Counted from the stretch's first letter, positions 34,019 to 46,983 are shown. The stretch: DNA of 64,000 nucleotides from Inonotus obliquus (GCA_032164295.1 JAJHTX010000002.1:930001-994000), one strand, 5' to 3'. Notes: generated by a model not told the origin, from the letters alone. Program-made: numbers and translations.

Positions 34019-37000
34019 ACTTTCGTCGGTCTGCACACTTTTCTTCTTGACTGATGATAGGTCACACATGAGTTTACGATCATCCAGCGCTATATCACTA
34101 GTACCAGCCTTGTCCTCATTTCTTTCTTCCTTACTCCGTCCACTCTACTCTGTCCTGGTTACCCCTCCATTAGCTACGTCAAGGACTCTCCGAACACTCC
34201 CGAACGTTTATACGTCTGTGGAGTAACTACACAACAAATCAGACGATCTTCGATATCCCATTTGCTTAGCATATTCGTACTTTTCTTTTTCGCGCCTTAT
34301 AATGAACAGGATTGGTTGGAAACGTTTTGTTCCTTGGATACGGTGTAATATCCGGTTCGATGAAGCCTGAATGCCGCGCCCGCGTAAAATGCGTGAGGAG
34401 GAGCTAGTGATAAGGCGAGGCCTTTATGGATTATAACTGAAGTGATGTAGAAGCTTCCGCCAAGCTCCTTACTCCCGATAGTCGAGGTAATTTTCTCATT
34501 CATGAGGGTCTGATCCTCGCAAGGAATGTCCAATGTAAACTCAGGAGGACGTTTCATAATGCTAGTCTAGATTATTCCTTCGTCCCTTGCGGCTTCTAGC
34601 GCACGCAACGCGATTTCTCTAAGTAACAAAACTCATGATCGACATAATGACTCGAAGTAACTGCAGAATCCAGTAGAAAGCAATGGGAGCCTTCGCTGTC
34701 GAATTACCGAAATGTACGTTTTCGTTAACGCTCAACTTACAAAATCCGCTTAGAAAAGCGAGAGTCAGAAAAGAATAACTTCAACCGCACTTACGGCAGG
34801 TACCTAGTGAGATACCCAAGGATGCATGATAAAAGCTCTAACGAGACGGAAGTCTCCAAAAGTCAGCCTTATTGCTTTGTAGACTTATTGTAGGACCTAG
34901 CAGGATCATGCCGTCAGCCAGCATTGGAATGGAGTCATCTGATCCATAATGGAAAGAACCCAAGAATTTAGATGGAAGGCGAACGGAGAGGGCATCGAGA
35001 TGAACGGATCCTGACATTTTCCAAGGGCAAAAAAACACACGTACAGGAGGGAATGCGATTGTCTCGAACTGAATGATGCGAGGATGGGCAAGATGAAGAG
35101 ATTTGCTATTTTAAGACATGTACGTTCACGCCAAAAGGCCAAGCTTCAATTTCCTGTCTGTCAGATTATTGACATTGAGGCACGTTGATGATAAACAGCG
35201 AAGACGGGGACGGAGAATAATGCCTGCGCTCATTCTACTTCGTCAATGGTCTTCAAGTACATAAAATCGGGTCTTATACCTCGCTACAGCCCGTCCTGAC
35301 CCAGCTTGAATTCCAGCGAAGGAACCAAGAATTCCAAGTGGTCCGGTATGCAAGCTCCGCCTTGGAAATAGAGATATACTGGCTCTAACCGATAGATGGC
35401 CGACCGCAAGGGACGTCACTCTCCGTAGGTCGTGCTTCAACATAGCCGTCAAGACCGTGTCATTCTGGATACGAATAGCTCACCTTTAGAGTTTCGCCAT
35501 GGAAGGGGGGGGCAGCATTGGCGGGAAATGAAGAGTAATCGCTGTGGACGCTACCAGCAAGGACTTGCACAAATCGAAGTTACTCACGATTTTCAGATTT
35601 TGCTTCATTCAGACCATATATGCGGGAGCAGAATCGTCTTTCATCTCGATGCGACATGCACTGAAACACGATTTTTCTTTTACGGCGTTCGACATGGATG
35701 GTCATTCCCATCGGTATACCTCGTACCTGATTAGAACATCCACAGCTTGCCAGTGATTATACTAGATGTCTTGCTACTGCGAACGTTTTCATGATAGATG
35801 GCTTCACATGAGCAGGATGAAGCCGGTTATGCTCCATAGTTGTCCTGCTAAGCTTTATAAGGTCGTTTGCTTTGAATGCTCACTTCAGATGATGGGTATC
35901 TATATTCCCAGTTCAAGTTAAGACCGGGAAGAGAATGTTAATTCTATTCTCAGACTAGAAGACAGCTTCGAAACACTTGCCTGATACAAAGACCTATACC
36001 GGACAAGGCTATATTGAAGACTATTGGGATGAGTAGCTTAGTTTTACTGATGGTCCGAGTGTATCGGTCTTATAAGCACGTTCATCACGGAAGTGCGCAG
36101 AGTCAGTACCAGAACAGGCGCGGGAGATGCACGAGGACAGAGCGCCTTGTATTTTCACAGCCCTAGTCAATCAGACTAAGTTGGGGATAAGATTAGCAAA
36201 TTTCAAGGAATTCGCGCAAGAGAGGTGATAAGCCCTACGATAAATTCCCGAGATCAAATTGGAAGGCAATCTACCGGTGCGGGCGAATACAAAGAACCAA
36301 CGGGACAAGGCGGAGCGACATGCGCCTGTGAACTTTCCTGAGGATGCTCGGACGTAAATCCCTTAGACAACAGAGGCACCGTTTATCATTGATCGGGAAG
36401 AAGGTATTCTGAATGGTAAGTGTGTGGCAATACATACGTACAACAGTGGATCGATCGCCTCGCAGACAACGTCGAGAAGAGCAGCGCGTACCGAGATGAG
36501 ACGGATCATACACACGCAACCAGGACAATTGAGCACTGAAGATGAGTGATGTGTAACTTTGACTTGGTCCTCGTCGTGTAGGCCTGGGAGTGAAAGGAAC
36601 GCAAGAGGCGAAACAAAAGGAGCTGTGCAGTGTGCAAACAATTGCCAGTGGCTCCGCGGTTTCGGAGGCGCGCCACTAGTATTGACTTTGTGTGCTTTGT
36701 TCCGTCACTGAGCGGACGCAAGAGGACTTTTCACCTGGAAATGTTTTCAGTCCCAGTCAGTCATAAGGGAGTGCAGAAAGGAGAAAGCTAAAGCGCTGTG
36801 AAGGGTAACGAGTATGGAACAAAGAAAAGGCCATAAGTGAGATTGAGGCCAAAATGGAAGGAGACAAAGAAAAGGATTACCTAATATAGCCAGACGCAGA
36901 CAATAAGGCGCACCAACAAAAGACTCTGTCGACAAATAAAATAACAAAATATAAAACCATGCCTTCTCGTCCTTTGCGTCCCCGTTTCGACGCCGCTTTC

Positions 37001-37055
37001 TCTGCCTATATACGCTTCACCGTCGTTGCTGTTCACGACGACGACGACGACTATC
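34019..37055. other. 3-kb gene-poor interval
   Basis: Only short open stretches on either strand, without introns or motifs that allow a model. The best is an 86-codon minus-strand stretch at 34557-34297 (starts MKRPPEFTLDIPCEDQ), which I cannot assign. May contain UTRs, a long promoter for the serine-rich gene, or lncRNA. Confidence 0.5.
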
Positions 37056-40000
37056 ATGACTTATGGTAAGGAATACAATCTTCTTCTGATCACGAACTTG
37101 TCAAAGGTACTGACTTACTTGTAGTGGCCCATCCTTACGCCTCTGCGGCGACGTCTCTAAGCAGCAGTCCCGGTAAAGGGACACGGTCTCAAAGGCCCAA
37201 GATTATCACGTCTTCGAGTTCACCTGCATCCTTTCTTACCTCGTCGGACCCTTCTCCAAGGGTAGCTTCGTCAATCTCGCCCTCTCCCATCACCTTTGCC
37301 CGCGCCAGCGTCATACATATTTCTCCTCAATGCGGCAGCCCTGCATCTTCGTTTACCGTTTGTAAAGACTTCAGGGATAAAGGCAACAGCACGGTCCGCA
37401 GTAGGGATGAAAAGAGGGATCGACGACGCGGTCTCATGGCCACCACAGAGACACATCGCGTCGCGCATGCAGGGCTTGATGCGCTTCTTCGTGTCCCTGA
37501 AGTAGCTTCTCCACGCGCTGTTCCACAGCCACGTACACCGCAAGTGCAACTTGTGCGTTCTACGACCAACTTAAGTGTTACACCGACTATCGTTCGCCAA
37601 CCGCCGCGTCGAGCAACACCTCGCATTGATGAAACAACCAGTATTCGGCTTGGAAATGGCAATGAAAGTGATGGAAGTACAAGCTCCAACTCAAGTACGA
37701 CATGTGCGCCGCGTAGAGCAAGCCCGTCACCCAGTTCTGAGTCAGGTTCAGCGTACTCAACTCCTAGCCAACCACGAACACCTGTGTCGTACGAATTCAA
37801 GTTTGATGACAATAATGACTTTGGGTACCCTACAATCGCGCCGTTGTTAATCAGCAAAGCAAAGCAGTCTCCTTCTCCTGCGTCCACACTCCTTCCTGCT
37901 ATCGTATCGGTTGGTCATGAACCGACTGCACCATCTGCGCAAGAGAAGCGTCCGGTAGCTGAAGAGACGACTTTACGGAAGCGGAGGAGTAGGGGTCGGT
38001 TTAGTGCCCGCACCGCCGGCACTCAACGCGCCGAGTATCTTTTCACTCCACTAGAGGTTGATACGACTAAAGCACGCTGCCAGGATGAGGAAATTGACCC
38101 GCCGACTCTGACTGGCGTGCTAGAAGAGTTCGAGAGAGAGGCATTAAAAATTCCTCCTGTTCCATCTCTTCCACCTTGCAGTTCTCGAAACAGCCAGAGA
38201 GACGAGGAAGGGAAGAAGGTTGAGGACAATGATGAAGACGAAAGCGAATGGTTGGACATTCCGGACTACGAAGCTGATCGTTTTGAAGACGCAGAATATT
38301 ATCGTGCAGACATCGCCTCCCACCTTCAGCTATTTTCGCCATCCTCCTCCTTCCCTCCACTTTCTCGGGTGTCTTCATGTTCAAAATCTGGGCATCAGAG
38401 AATTAGTTCTAATTCCTCCTTTACAACGATATCACGCTGGCAGCTTCCACCGGCACGTCCGGATTCGATGCCACCGCCTCCACATTTCCACAGGGTCAGC
38501 GAAGGGCAACCTCCATCCTTGCCGCCGTTACCAGCGCTTCCAGCGCTTCCCGAAGTGGGTCACCAAGGATTTTTGCGCCGCGCGTCAGCGTCTTCTCTAG
38601 CTTCTACTGCATCTAATCGCTCCAGTCGATCGAACCGTTCTACTGAGTCTGCATCGGGAAGGAGCAAGCGACGGACCGCGAGGCGTTCCGTTGCGAGACG
38701 AAGCGCTGCTGCAGCACTTGGTTCAAGGCGACGGAGGAGCAGCGGTGGGTTGAGTGTTAACAGGCCATTGCCGCCTATCCCTGATGAGGAGAAGGAAGGG
38801 CAGCGTCGAGGTCCCAATGCGGTGCTCGACCCCACATATTGTAATCTCATAGAGGAGCCTGAGAATGAAGTGAGACCAAGACCACCGCGTTCGCGTCCAC
38901 CTCCTAGATTCTCGATCCCCGTCAGCGTTGACGAGGATGATTTTGGCAGCGAGAGTCTTAGTCCTGTCGCGGGCGTGCCCGGGGGTGGATTAGGATTGAT
39001 GACAAGAGTGGTGGAAGAAGACGAGGATGAGGATGGGCTAATCGACCCGTTTGTTCTCGAGAGGTATTCCATCGCCGGAGCTTCTCACTGCAATCCGGCA
39101 CATGGTGATGGGCCATCAGAGAGGGAGGGGATTGATCCATTTACGACCCCACCACAGACGGGGCGTAGCAACTCAGCAAAAGTCAGCGTTGCCCTGTCAC
39201 CCTCGACGTGTTCACCGTTCTCGCCTAGCGAACATTCCCAGCAGTCGCGAGGCAGGTTCCTCGCCGTCCCAGAGTCTCCTGCTCCTTCATCTACTTTTGG
39301 TGGATCGGTAGCCGGGTCGAGTAATTCAGGCGAGACGTCGTTGACCTTTGATGCTCAGTCACTGTATTCTTCCTATGCTGGTTTCTCCCCAACACCTTCG
39401 TCTTCTTTCGCTTCTTCGTGCAACGCAGGTGACACTGATAGCAGTTTGGTATGCGAAAGGAAAGAAAGCGCCCAGAGTGTATACCTCGACTCTTCGGGCC
39501 GACCACTTCAATCGCGTTGGTCGGTCAGCACATTCGCGTCGGTTGCTCCTCCCAACACGTCGTCCTCCTCAAAGTCGTTCTTCCCGATTCCGAAACTTGT
39601 ATCCACAGTACCATCCAGATTATCAGCACGTTTGCGAGCTGCTCGCGAAAAGGCTATGCAGCAGAGTCGAGAGAAAGAAGGGAAGGAACAGCCGCCAGTT
39701 GTACGACCATTCCCATTCTTCCCGACCCCAACCCCACCAAGTCCGAAAAGAAAGACAAACCCAGGCCCAGGAAAGTATGTACCCAAGCCGGAGCTGATGC
39801 CGCCGAAGGAGAGAGCGAAATTGGGGGAGTCCGTTAAGAGCGCAGGCTCGCCGAGGAGTAGCATTGATACAGTCAAGACTTCATCTACCTCGTCAGCCTC
39901 TTCAACGCATTCCTCGTTCTCAACTTCGACGAAGACTAGAGAAAGAGCGAACACTGCAAATTCGAGCTCGAGTCAGCGTCCACCAAGCGTTTTCAAGGCG

Positions 40001-40360
40001 CAATTCGCTCAGTATCATGCACACAAGCAATCAAACGTTCAGGGAGCCCCAGCGTATGCTCGTTCCGTTTCTCCCACTTCCACTCGCGTATTTTCTCCGG
40101 GATTTACTTCTTCCCCGAAGTCCGGACGTGCGAGTTTGAAGTCCCGCAGTTCGACAGATTCCTTGTCTGCATTCCCCTTCTTGATTGGAGGTGAGAGCTT
40201 GAACCTACTTAGCTCTGGAGCTGGGAACGCACCGCCCTCTTCATCAACGTGCAGCGTGGATTCTATGAACGAGAACGAACGATCCCGAGCCGATTCGGGA
40301 GGATTAAGGAGGAAAGCTATTCCTCCTGAACTTTTTTGCGTGAACTCTTGTTCAAATTGA
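37056..40360 (+). CDS. large serine/proline-rich protein, function unknown
   Basis: A 10-nt first exon (37056-37065, MTY plus one base) is joined to 37125-40360; total 3246 nt, 1081 aa. This choice gives an ATG where the large exon lacks one at its natural start. Low-complexity throughout: runs of Ser, Pro and Arg, many short SSSSP and PxxP pieces including RPLPPIPDEEK, a strongly basic patch near residues 515-550 (KRRTARRSVARR, SRRRRSSGG), and acidic stretches (EEDEDEDG). No transmembrane segment and no folded domain seen. Such proteins are often phosphorylated scaffolds or polarity/septin-linked factors, but nothing here proves that. Clean single long exon and codon use suggest a real, expressed gene. 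Confidence 0.75.
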
Positions 40361-40712
40361 ACCATTATTTTTCCCACTTGCAATTAACCATCGATCATCC
40401 ATAGGATCATTACATCCTACGCTAATTTCGTTCTTTCGTCCTAAATATGCTTCAATTTACTACCTTCATTGCATTTTGTATACCTTTGCAGGCATTTATA
40501 TCGGATCCTTCCTTCACGTGTAATGTGTACTGTACTTGCTGTATTCACCCAATCATTTCTTGCAAGTTAAAACCCCTAGACCTGGTTATGTATCTATACC
40601 ATTTGAATGACAACGAAACACGCTCATTTCAATCTGGAATCAGTCAGTCATGGGAGATTACGTACGATAAGGGATAGATATCATCACGTGCGGACATGCA
40701 AAGCTTTGTCCA
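40361..40712. other. intergenic
   Basis: 352 bp. Contains ATCACGTGC (40683-40691, an E-box) 22 bp before the start of the next gene. Otherwise nothing recognised. Confidence 0.5.
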
Positions 40713-42414
40713 ATGTCTTCACCGACTACCACTAAGATAGGAATGATGCCAGACGTCTCCAGATCTCCTCAGTGGCATGCCGTTCGTCCATGGTCTCCAC
40801 GCTTTTTGCTTACTGTACGAGAAATCACTTCTGTGTCAACAACCTTTGTCCTCTCATCCACCTGTGCTCGAGATGGTGTAGACGCACAGCTTGCCTCACT
40901 CGCTCCAGGCCTTGATTCGGACGATGAAGACGCTCTCGGGGACTCCGTTGAATCAATTCGTCTTGGCATGTCAAAGTTGTCCATGGTGTCTGATGCTCTC
41001 GGCCGTGGATTATCGGTCAGTGTGAATGGCGCACCTTGGCAGAAAATAATAATGGACGGGAGACCTGATGGAAACGGTGATGAAGAAGCAATTCTGGTGA
41101 TTTATGGGCTTATGCCTGGGAGGCAGTATGATGTTGAGGTGGGCATTACCTTTGCGGATGGGGAGGAAGTCTTGCATAGTCGGATGGTGACTCAACCTCA
41201 GGGTGCGTTTACACTCTGCCAATTCATGTAGTGCTGAGACTAACGGGCTTACAGCTATTCAATATGGCAGCGAGGATTCTGCGGATACCTCGATGGAATC
41301 GACATCGTCGGCTCTCCCAGCTGTTTCCAACTCTTCACCGCCATCCGGTCTTACCCCTATAAACTCGCAACGACCGTCAATCACCTTAGAAGAATACGCT
41401 TCTCAACTTCGGAATCAACTCACTCATCTCAACCAGGAACGCGATACTCTTGCGGCACAGCTGAAGTCTGCACGGAAAGAGGCGCACAAAGCTGATGCGG
41501 CGAAGCGTAATGAAATTGATGCTCTAAAACGTGCCGCTGAGAAACATGCGGCGGTGGAAGTGAGAGGGAGGCAGAAGATGAGAGCTCTGCAGGAGGCGGC
41601 CAAGCAGGCTGCTGCAGCTGCGCGAGATGCGGAGGACTCTGCGAGGGAATTGGAGGCGTCTTTACCTGCGTTAAGGGAACGGGAGAGCCAGCTTTCTGCA
41701 AGACATGCTACTATCGCCGCTGAAGCCTCTCATGTCCAGTCCGAAGCTGAGGAAGCCCTCGCAGCGGATCGCTCGCGTGTGGATGCGCTTCGGAGCGAAT
41801 TGAACGGTCTGAAGACTAGGTTGGAGAAGCTGCAAACGAAGAAGACCAGACTGAGCGGCGAGACGTTGCCGAAGATCGAGAAGCAGCTAGAGGACTTGGT
41901 AAGAGAGGTCGAGTTGGTCGTTAGAGATGCGGGAGCGTTCGAAGTTATTGATAATGGACCCGTTGGTTTTGATCTGGACAGACCTGTTGCTGGCGGTCAG
42001 CAATACGTACTTGGCCAACCGCCGCCGGTAGGCCGTCAGGGGATATCAAGCCTATCCACCAGTAGTTCCACCAGCAGTGACAATTCAGCTCTGTCGTCTC
42101 GCACCCTGCCATTTGATCCCAACGGCGCTCATATGCGACTCGCTCCTGCTTTCCAATTACAAGCTACTGGTGGCGCTCACAGTAATGCTCGACGTATGCA
42201 ACAACCTCATTTGCTTTCGCAGTCACACGCCCAGTCGCAATCGGTTGACAATGTGATACATATTCCTGTGGCAAAATCTGGACAAAGCGCGGCTTCGGGT
42301 AGTCCCACAAGAGAATCGAGTTCTGGTGCGGAATCAAGGGTGGCCAATGGACCGACAAGGCATTTGTCATTACCTCTCCGGATGCCTTCTCATGTGGGAT
42401 CAAATACGCGTTAG
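40713..42414 (+). CDS. coiled-coil protein with N-terminal FN3-like segment
   Basis: Exons 40713-41202 and 41255-42414 sum to 1650 nt, 549 aa. Residues ~1-160 form a beta-rich stretch (VREITSVSTTFVLSS, LMPGRQYDVEVGITFADG) that resembles a fibronectin-III-like fold. Residues ~215-400 are a long Ala/Glu/Lys/Arg-rich helix with heptads (LRNQLTHLNQERDTLAAQL, LRSELNGLKTRLEKLQTKK), clearly coiled coil. The C-terminal ~150 residues are Ser/Gln-rich and disordered. No enzyme motif. Likely a structural or adaptor protein; I do not recognise an orthologue with a known role. It lies downstream of the serine-rich gene on the same strand. Confidence 0.8.
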
Positions 42415-42855
42415 ACTGCTTGGATCAAAGCCGGATATGATTATACCTGGGACTTAGGTACTCTGGATGCGAAAGAATAGAATCACGTTAAAGGGACAAT
42501 TGAACCAGGAGGATGGAGAGGAATTTTGTATGTCTGAAGTACTTGCATGTTTTGTGTAATAGAACAATGTTCAATCGGTAACTTATTTTCTTACATTATC
42601 TTATCACTAGTACCGTATCTCCCGATGCATCATTTCAAACCATTGTAGGATGTATTCATTTATTAACCAAGTATTGTTCTGACAACACGACTGGCCACTT
42701 TATTTAGATCGGAGTCTGAAACAGACCAGCACGCGTCAGAGTCCCGTGACTTGCGCCAATTCGAGTCCCAATTTTCTCCTCCAAGCTCAGCTTGAGAACT
42801 CATCCCGACGCGACTTATTCACGTCTCCGCACCGTCGCCCGGCATCGTCGTTGTT
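42415..42855 (+). promoter_or_regulatory. intergenic region and SAM50 promoter
   Basis: 441 bp. At 42733-42756 is GCGTCAGAGTCCCGTGACTT followed by GCGC, nearly identical to the block in the LYS2 promoter and at a similar distance (about 120 bp) from the start codon. Confidence 0.45.
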
Positions 42856-44701
42856 ATGAGCGCGGCTGATTCGGATGGAACCGACCCAACCCCGCTCGTC
42901 GAGCGTATAGTCCCGCCTTTACATAATACTTCCTCACCACGCGAACGTGAGCCTAACATGGCGGACCTGGAGAAGGTACGCAAGTGGCAGGAGGAGCGCA
43001 CTGAGCGGAAGTTAAGGGGAGATTATGAGTCCGTGCTTTCAATGGTGGAGGAGCTGGTACGTCCTATTCTTTCGCTTTTCATCGACCAGGTGCGAGGAGA
43101 ATGACGAATTTTGTCAGGTTAAGGATAATTCTCAGACTCCAATGCGAATTGCTTCGTTACGCGTACACGGCGCGGACAAGACTCGCAATTCATTTTTGCA
43201 CTGGATTATACAGCCCCATCTCGCAGCCGCCAAGTCAGATACCTCAACAGTGAATGACGTCCTGCATTCAACGAAAATCATAACACACAAGCTCCTTGAA
43301 ACTGATCTCTTTCACTATGTTCTGCCGCGAGTCGAAAGGTTCAGAGATGTTCTTGCGTCCCCGGGAGACGTTCAGTTGGTTTTACAAGCGCGTCCGAAAG
43401 GGAAGTATTTTCTCAAAACTGCGACAGAGGTTGGTGACCAGGAGGGAAGTGTGAGTGTTCAAGCGCGTGTAAGGAACGCGTTTGGTGGGGCGGAGAACAT
43501 CGATGCTGTACTTTCTTCAGGACTACGGACGAGACTTGCCGGACATGTAAGTCTCTCGGCGCCAATTTGGAACACAAACTTGAGGACGAGAGGGGAGTTG
43601 AGTGTGTTTGGTCTGGAGAAGGACTTCACCGGCTTTGCGAGCTGTGTGGAAGGCGTGAGGGGAGTCCGTGCGTCGATTAAAGTGAGCTAGGTCAGCTTGG
43701 TTCATGGTGTAAGGCGGTTTGTTGATTGCTGACTTTTTCCTATCTTGCTTTTTGGTTGTAGACTGCTGGGAGATGGACGGCGAATGAAATTGCGTACGAG
43801 GCGGCATTGAGGCATATTCATGCCTTGACGGAGGGCGCGTCGCTGAGCATCCGCGAAGCCTCTGGTAGCTCTGTGAAGAGTGCTTTGACTCATAGCTGGA
43901 GCTATGAATCGAGAGATGACAAAGCTGTACCGACGCAAGGCGGAAATATGAAGATTCTCAACGTAACGTGTAACCAATGTTCAAAACTCGCTTGGGACTA
44001 AGCATGATTTTCTGTATAGGAACTTGCTGGTCTAGGAGGAGATACCACCTATCTCAAGCATAGCACGTCCTTCCAGCTGGCTCATAAATTATTCACCTCA
44101 TCTCCCGTAAAATCTCCATCAACCTCCGTCTCCTTTTCGGGCCGCTTTGGATGTCTCTACCCCTTCCCTTCCTTGCTCTCCCCAGCAAATACGCTATCAG
44201 AAAAAAGCAAGTTCAACGATCGGTTTCAGCTGGGTGGTCCTTTGGACGTGCGAATGTTCAAGCAGAATGGATTGGGGCCAAGAGATAACAATGATTCGTT
44301 GGGGGGAGAGGTGTTTTGGTGTCTCGGGCTTAGTGTTATTAGGGATGGGCCCTGGAAGTGGAGGAATTTGAAAATGCATGGATTTGTTAATGCAGGGAGA
44401 TTGGATGTTTGGGATCGGGGTATGTACTTTCGTTTTGATCCCCATCTTGTTCACTTTTTCCGACTGACTGCTTGTACCCTTGTTTCGCGGCGAATTACGA
44501 ATTGCTTGTTCAGATCGCCCACTTACTCATACTCTGAATCGGCTTGTCTCTCGCCCATCCGTTTCGGCTGGCGTGGGTCTGTTGTATCGTCTCGATCCCG
44601 GCGTGCGCGTTGAAGTCAACTTTGGTGTGCCATTAGTTGCGAATAAGGAGGATGCTGTGAGAAGGGGTGTGCAAGTTGGGATTGGGGTTGAATTTTTATA
44701 G
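42856..44701 (+). CDS. SAM50: SAM50-type mitochondrial outer-membrane assembly protein (Omp85 family)
   Basis: Core of the sorting and assembly machinery that inserts beta-barrel proteins such as Tom40 and porin into the outer mitochondrial membrane. Exons 42856-43056, 43118-43681, 43762-43962, 44020-44419 and 44514-44701 sum to 1554 nt, 517 aa. Seen: N-terminal POTRA-like part (PMRIASLRVHGADKTRNSFL), then barrel strands in a D15/Bac_surface_Ag pattern, the region RDNNDSLGGEVFWCLGLSV preceding GFVNAGRL, and a last strand ending RRGVQVGIGVEFL with the hydrophobic C-terminal residue typical of barrels. Exon joints are canonical and keep frame. Single copy, normal length; no oddities. Confidence 0.9.
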
Positions 44702-45023
44702 ATGAGAAGAATTTCATTGCTTAGAGTATATTCGTTCTCAAATAATATCGCACTCACGCAACAAGGACCAACTTCCTGCAAGGATGATCGTTTTTTATTT
44801 CTTTAGATGTACATACAGAGCGCTTGAACGGTCTAAATTTCACCAAACCAGAGTCCTAAAGCTGCACCCCGAATAAAGGCAACGAAAAAGAGTTGGGCGC
44901 AACAGTAAAGATTATCTGAAGTACAACAGGTTCGTCACGAATTGAAGAAAAGCCCAACTTGGCGATGCCTTGTCGTCTATCGTACACGTCCGCGTCCCAT
45001 AGAAGCGGTCAAGAGACTTGTCC
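44702..45023. other. convergent intergenic
   Basis: 322 bp between two convergent stop codons. 3' UTRs presumed, nothing else seen. Confidence 0.6.
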
Positions 45024-46757
45024 CTACTGCTTCCCAGAGCCATCGAGGCTCAAATCCACGCCTGAATCAATGGCCAATGCCGCATCCATGCTCATACCAA
45101 TAGCGGTGGTCTTAGTAGCCAGCCTGGACGGCGCGGGTTCCGTCATCCTCTTCCTCAGTCCCAACCCGATACCTCCACCAAAACGCTGCCTAGATTCCTC
45201 CTTTCCCTCACCTCTCCCGAGCGCATCCACGAGCATACATATTCCTTCTAGTGTGGTTATTTGCGGAGCATAGCCGAGGTCGCGTGTTGCGGGGTAAGAA
45301 GAGAATATCATATGTGGAAAGACGAGCGCGAAGAGGCTTGGTTGGAGATTTAATAATTCTTCGGGAAGAGAAGGGAGGCATTTAGCCAGGGCGATGAGGA
45401 GGTTTGCGAGCTTCAAGAAGGGCTTTTGAAGTGGAAGGGATGGGGGTGAGGAAAGAATAAGCCCGTTCAAGTATGAAGAGAAGGACAAGAGACCTGAGAT
45501 GAGCATGCACCGCGAGAGGTAGACATACTCGATGATGTGAGAGAATAGGAGCAGGAAAGTAGGCGAGATGGGAGGGAATCTGGCGCGTCCGTTGCTTAGT
45601 ACCGAGAGGGCGTTCCAACAATCACCGTACGTCGGCGGTGGTCCTGCATCCGCGACATAGTACGCACGACCGCTGATTTCTTGCAGGTCCACTTCGTTCT
45701 CGGCGCCCTCAGAACCAGACGTCTTGTTCCTGTATTTGTTACCCAGGTCAATAAGCTTTCGCTCATAGCACAGATGCGCGTAGCTCGCGTTCTCGACGTA
45801 GACGAAATTCTGAACGACATGGCTTATAAAGGTGGGATTGAATTGTCTTATAAGGGCCGCGCCTAGTAAGGCATCACCCCCTGGTCCGTAGATTCCATTT
45901 CCTGGGCGTATAGAACCTGTCAGTAACGTGCGACCGTGAACAGAAGGAGAGTTGTTCGCGTTTAGAACCAGCGCCTCCCCCAGGTACTTCGTATATGCGT
46001 AGTTGGAGAAGAATTCTCGGTGTTTCTTTGGCTGTATTGACTTGTCCTCATTTTCGTCACCGAAGAATTGTACAATATGTTGAGGTTCTTTCTCCCATGG
46101 CCAGAGCAAGAAGCGAGTGTTTCTGACCGCGATGGACCCAGATGAGGTGGAGACAAGGACTGACGCGCCAATTGAACGTGCGGCATCGAGAACATTTTGG
46201 GCGCCGGATACGTTTATACGTGCAGAGAGAGGAAGAAGAGTGCGTGTACGCTCGTAGAAGCGGATGCAGGCAGCAGTGTGAAAGACGGTTATTTCTTCCT
46301 CACTTCCGTCCGGAGCCAATCCGCAGGGTTGCCAGGGTGCGTTGAAGGCAGCGCGGACCGCCTCGGCGTTGCTCACGTCGCACACCCTCCAGTCCACATC
46401 GTTTGCCTTGCCGTCGGATAGATCTCGTCTTGTTGGTCTGCGGATGTCAAGCACTCTAATCTTGCGTGGGTCTTCCCCTCTGTCAATAAGGTGTCGAACA
46501 ATCCAGCCGCCGAGGAAGCCTGCTCCTCCTGTTACGATATACCTTCTACCTGTTCGAGGTGGTAATATAGAACGGAGTGGCTTTGGGTAAGATAGGAGGT
46601 GTGAGGAGGTTTTGAGAATGGAGGATGCAGTCCAACGTGAGGGATCGTCACGAAGTGAGTGTATGCGCTGTGGAATGATCCGAATGCGAGAGTCGTTGAG
46701 ACGAATGTATAAAATTATCAATATTAGCAGAAGAAAAAGAATGGTGATGGCAGACAT
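45024..46757 (-). CDS. 3-beta-hydroxysteroid dehydrogenase/isomerase-family protein
   Basis: Single exon, 577 aa. The N-terminal hydrophobic anchor (ITILFLLLILIILYIRL) suggests ER membrane attachment. The extended-SDR NAD(P)-binding motif VTGGAGFLGGWIV lies at residues ~75-87, with acidic LDIRR at the end of the next strand, HTAACIRF and NVSGAQNVLDAAR. The catalytic YAYTK (YxxxK) is preceded by STSSGSIAV, and SIRPGNGIYGPGG follows. These are typical of 3-beta-HSD (PF01073) and the sterol C-4 decarboxylase Erg26. The protein is longer than Erg26 (~350-440) because of a hydrophobic ~150-residue C-terminal part. It is therefore a 3-beta-HSD relative rather than certain ERG26; the substrate is probably a sterol or other isoprenoid alcohol. 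Confidence 0.85.
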   Translation of the reverse strand: MSAITILFLLLILIILYIRLNDSRIRIIPQRIHSLRDDPSRWTASSILKTSSHLLSYPKPLRSILPPRTGRRYIVTGGAGFLGGWIVRHLIDRGEDPRKIRVLDIRRPTRRDLSDGKANDVDWRVCDVSNAEAVRAAFNAPWQPCGLAPDGSEEEITVFHTAACIRFYERTRTLLPLSARINVSGAQNVLDAARSIGASVLVSTSSGSIAVRNTRFLLWPWEKEPQHIVQFFGDENEDKSIQPKKHREFFSNYAYTKYLGEALVLNANNSPSVHGRTLLTGSIRPGNGIYGPGGDALLGAALIRQFNPTFISHVVQNFVYVENASYAHLCYERKLIDLGNKYRNKTSGSEGAENEVDLQEISGRAYYVADAGPPPTYGDCWNALSVLSNGRARFPPISPTFLLLFSHIIEYVYLSRCMLISGLLSFSSYLNGLILSSPPSLPLQKPFLKLANLLIALAKCLPSLPEELLNLQPSLFALVFPHMIFSSYPATRDLGYAPQITTLEGICMLVDALGRGEGKEESRQRFGGGIGLGLRKRMTEPAPSRLATKTTAIGMSMDAALAIDSGVDLSLDGSGKQ

Positions 46758-46983
46758 CGAAAAAGGTGAGTAGGAGGATATGAACGGTAGCTCATGTTGG
46801 AGGTAGGTTCACACTGGTTCACACGCACAAAAAGTCAGGAGAGAATGAAAAGTAGCGGAGCGGATGAAAATCAACGCAGATCATCCATCACCATTTACGG
46901 ATCACCCAAATGAATAGACCACTGTCATGAATTATACACCTACATCAATCAAAAGAGCCACAGGACAAGCAACTATGCAAAGA

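Noticed and set aside
34297..34557. 86-codon minus-strand stretch with protein-like composition
   Set aside because: Could be one exon of an unknown gene, but I find no partner exons or known motif, so no gene is called.
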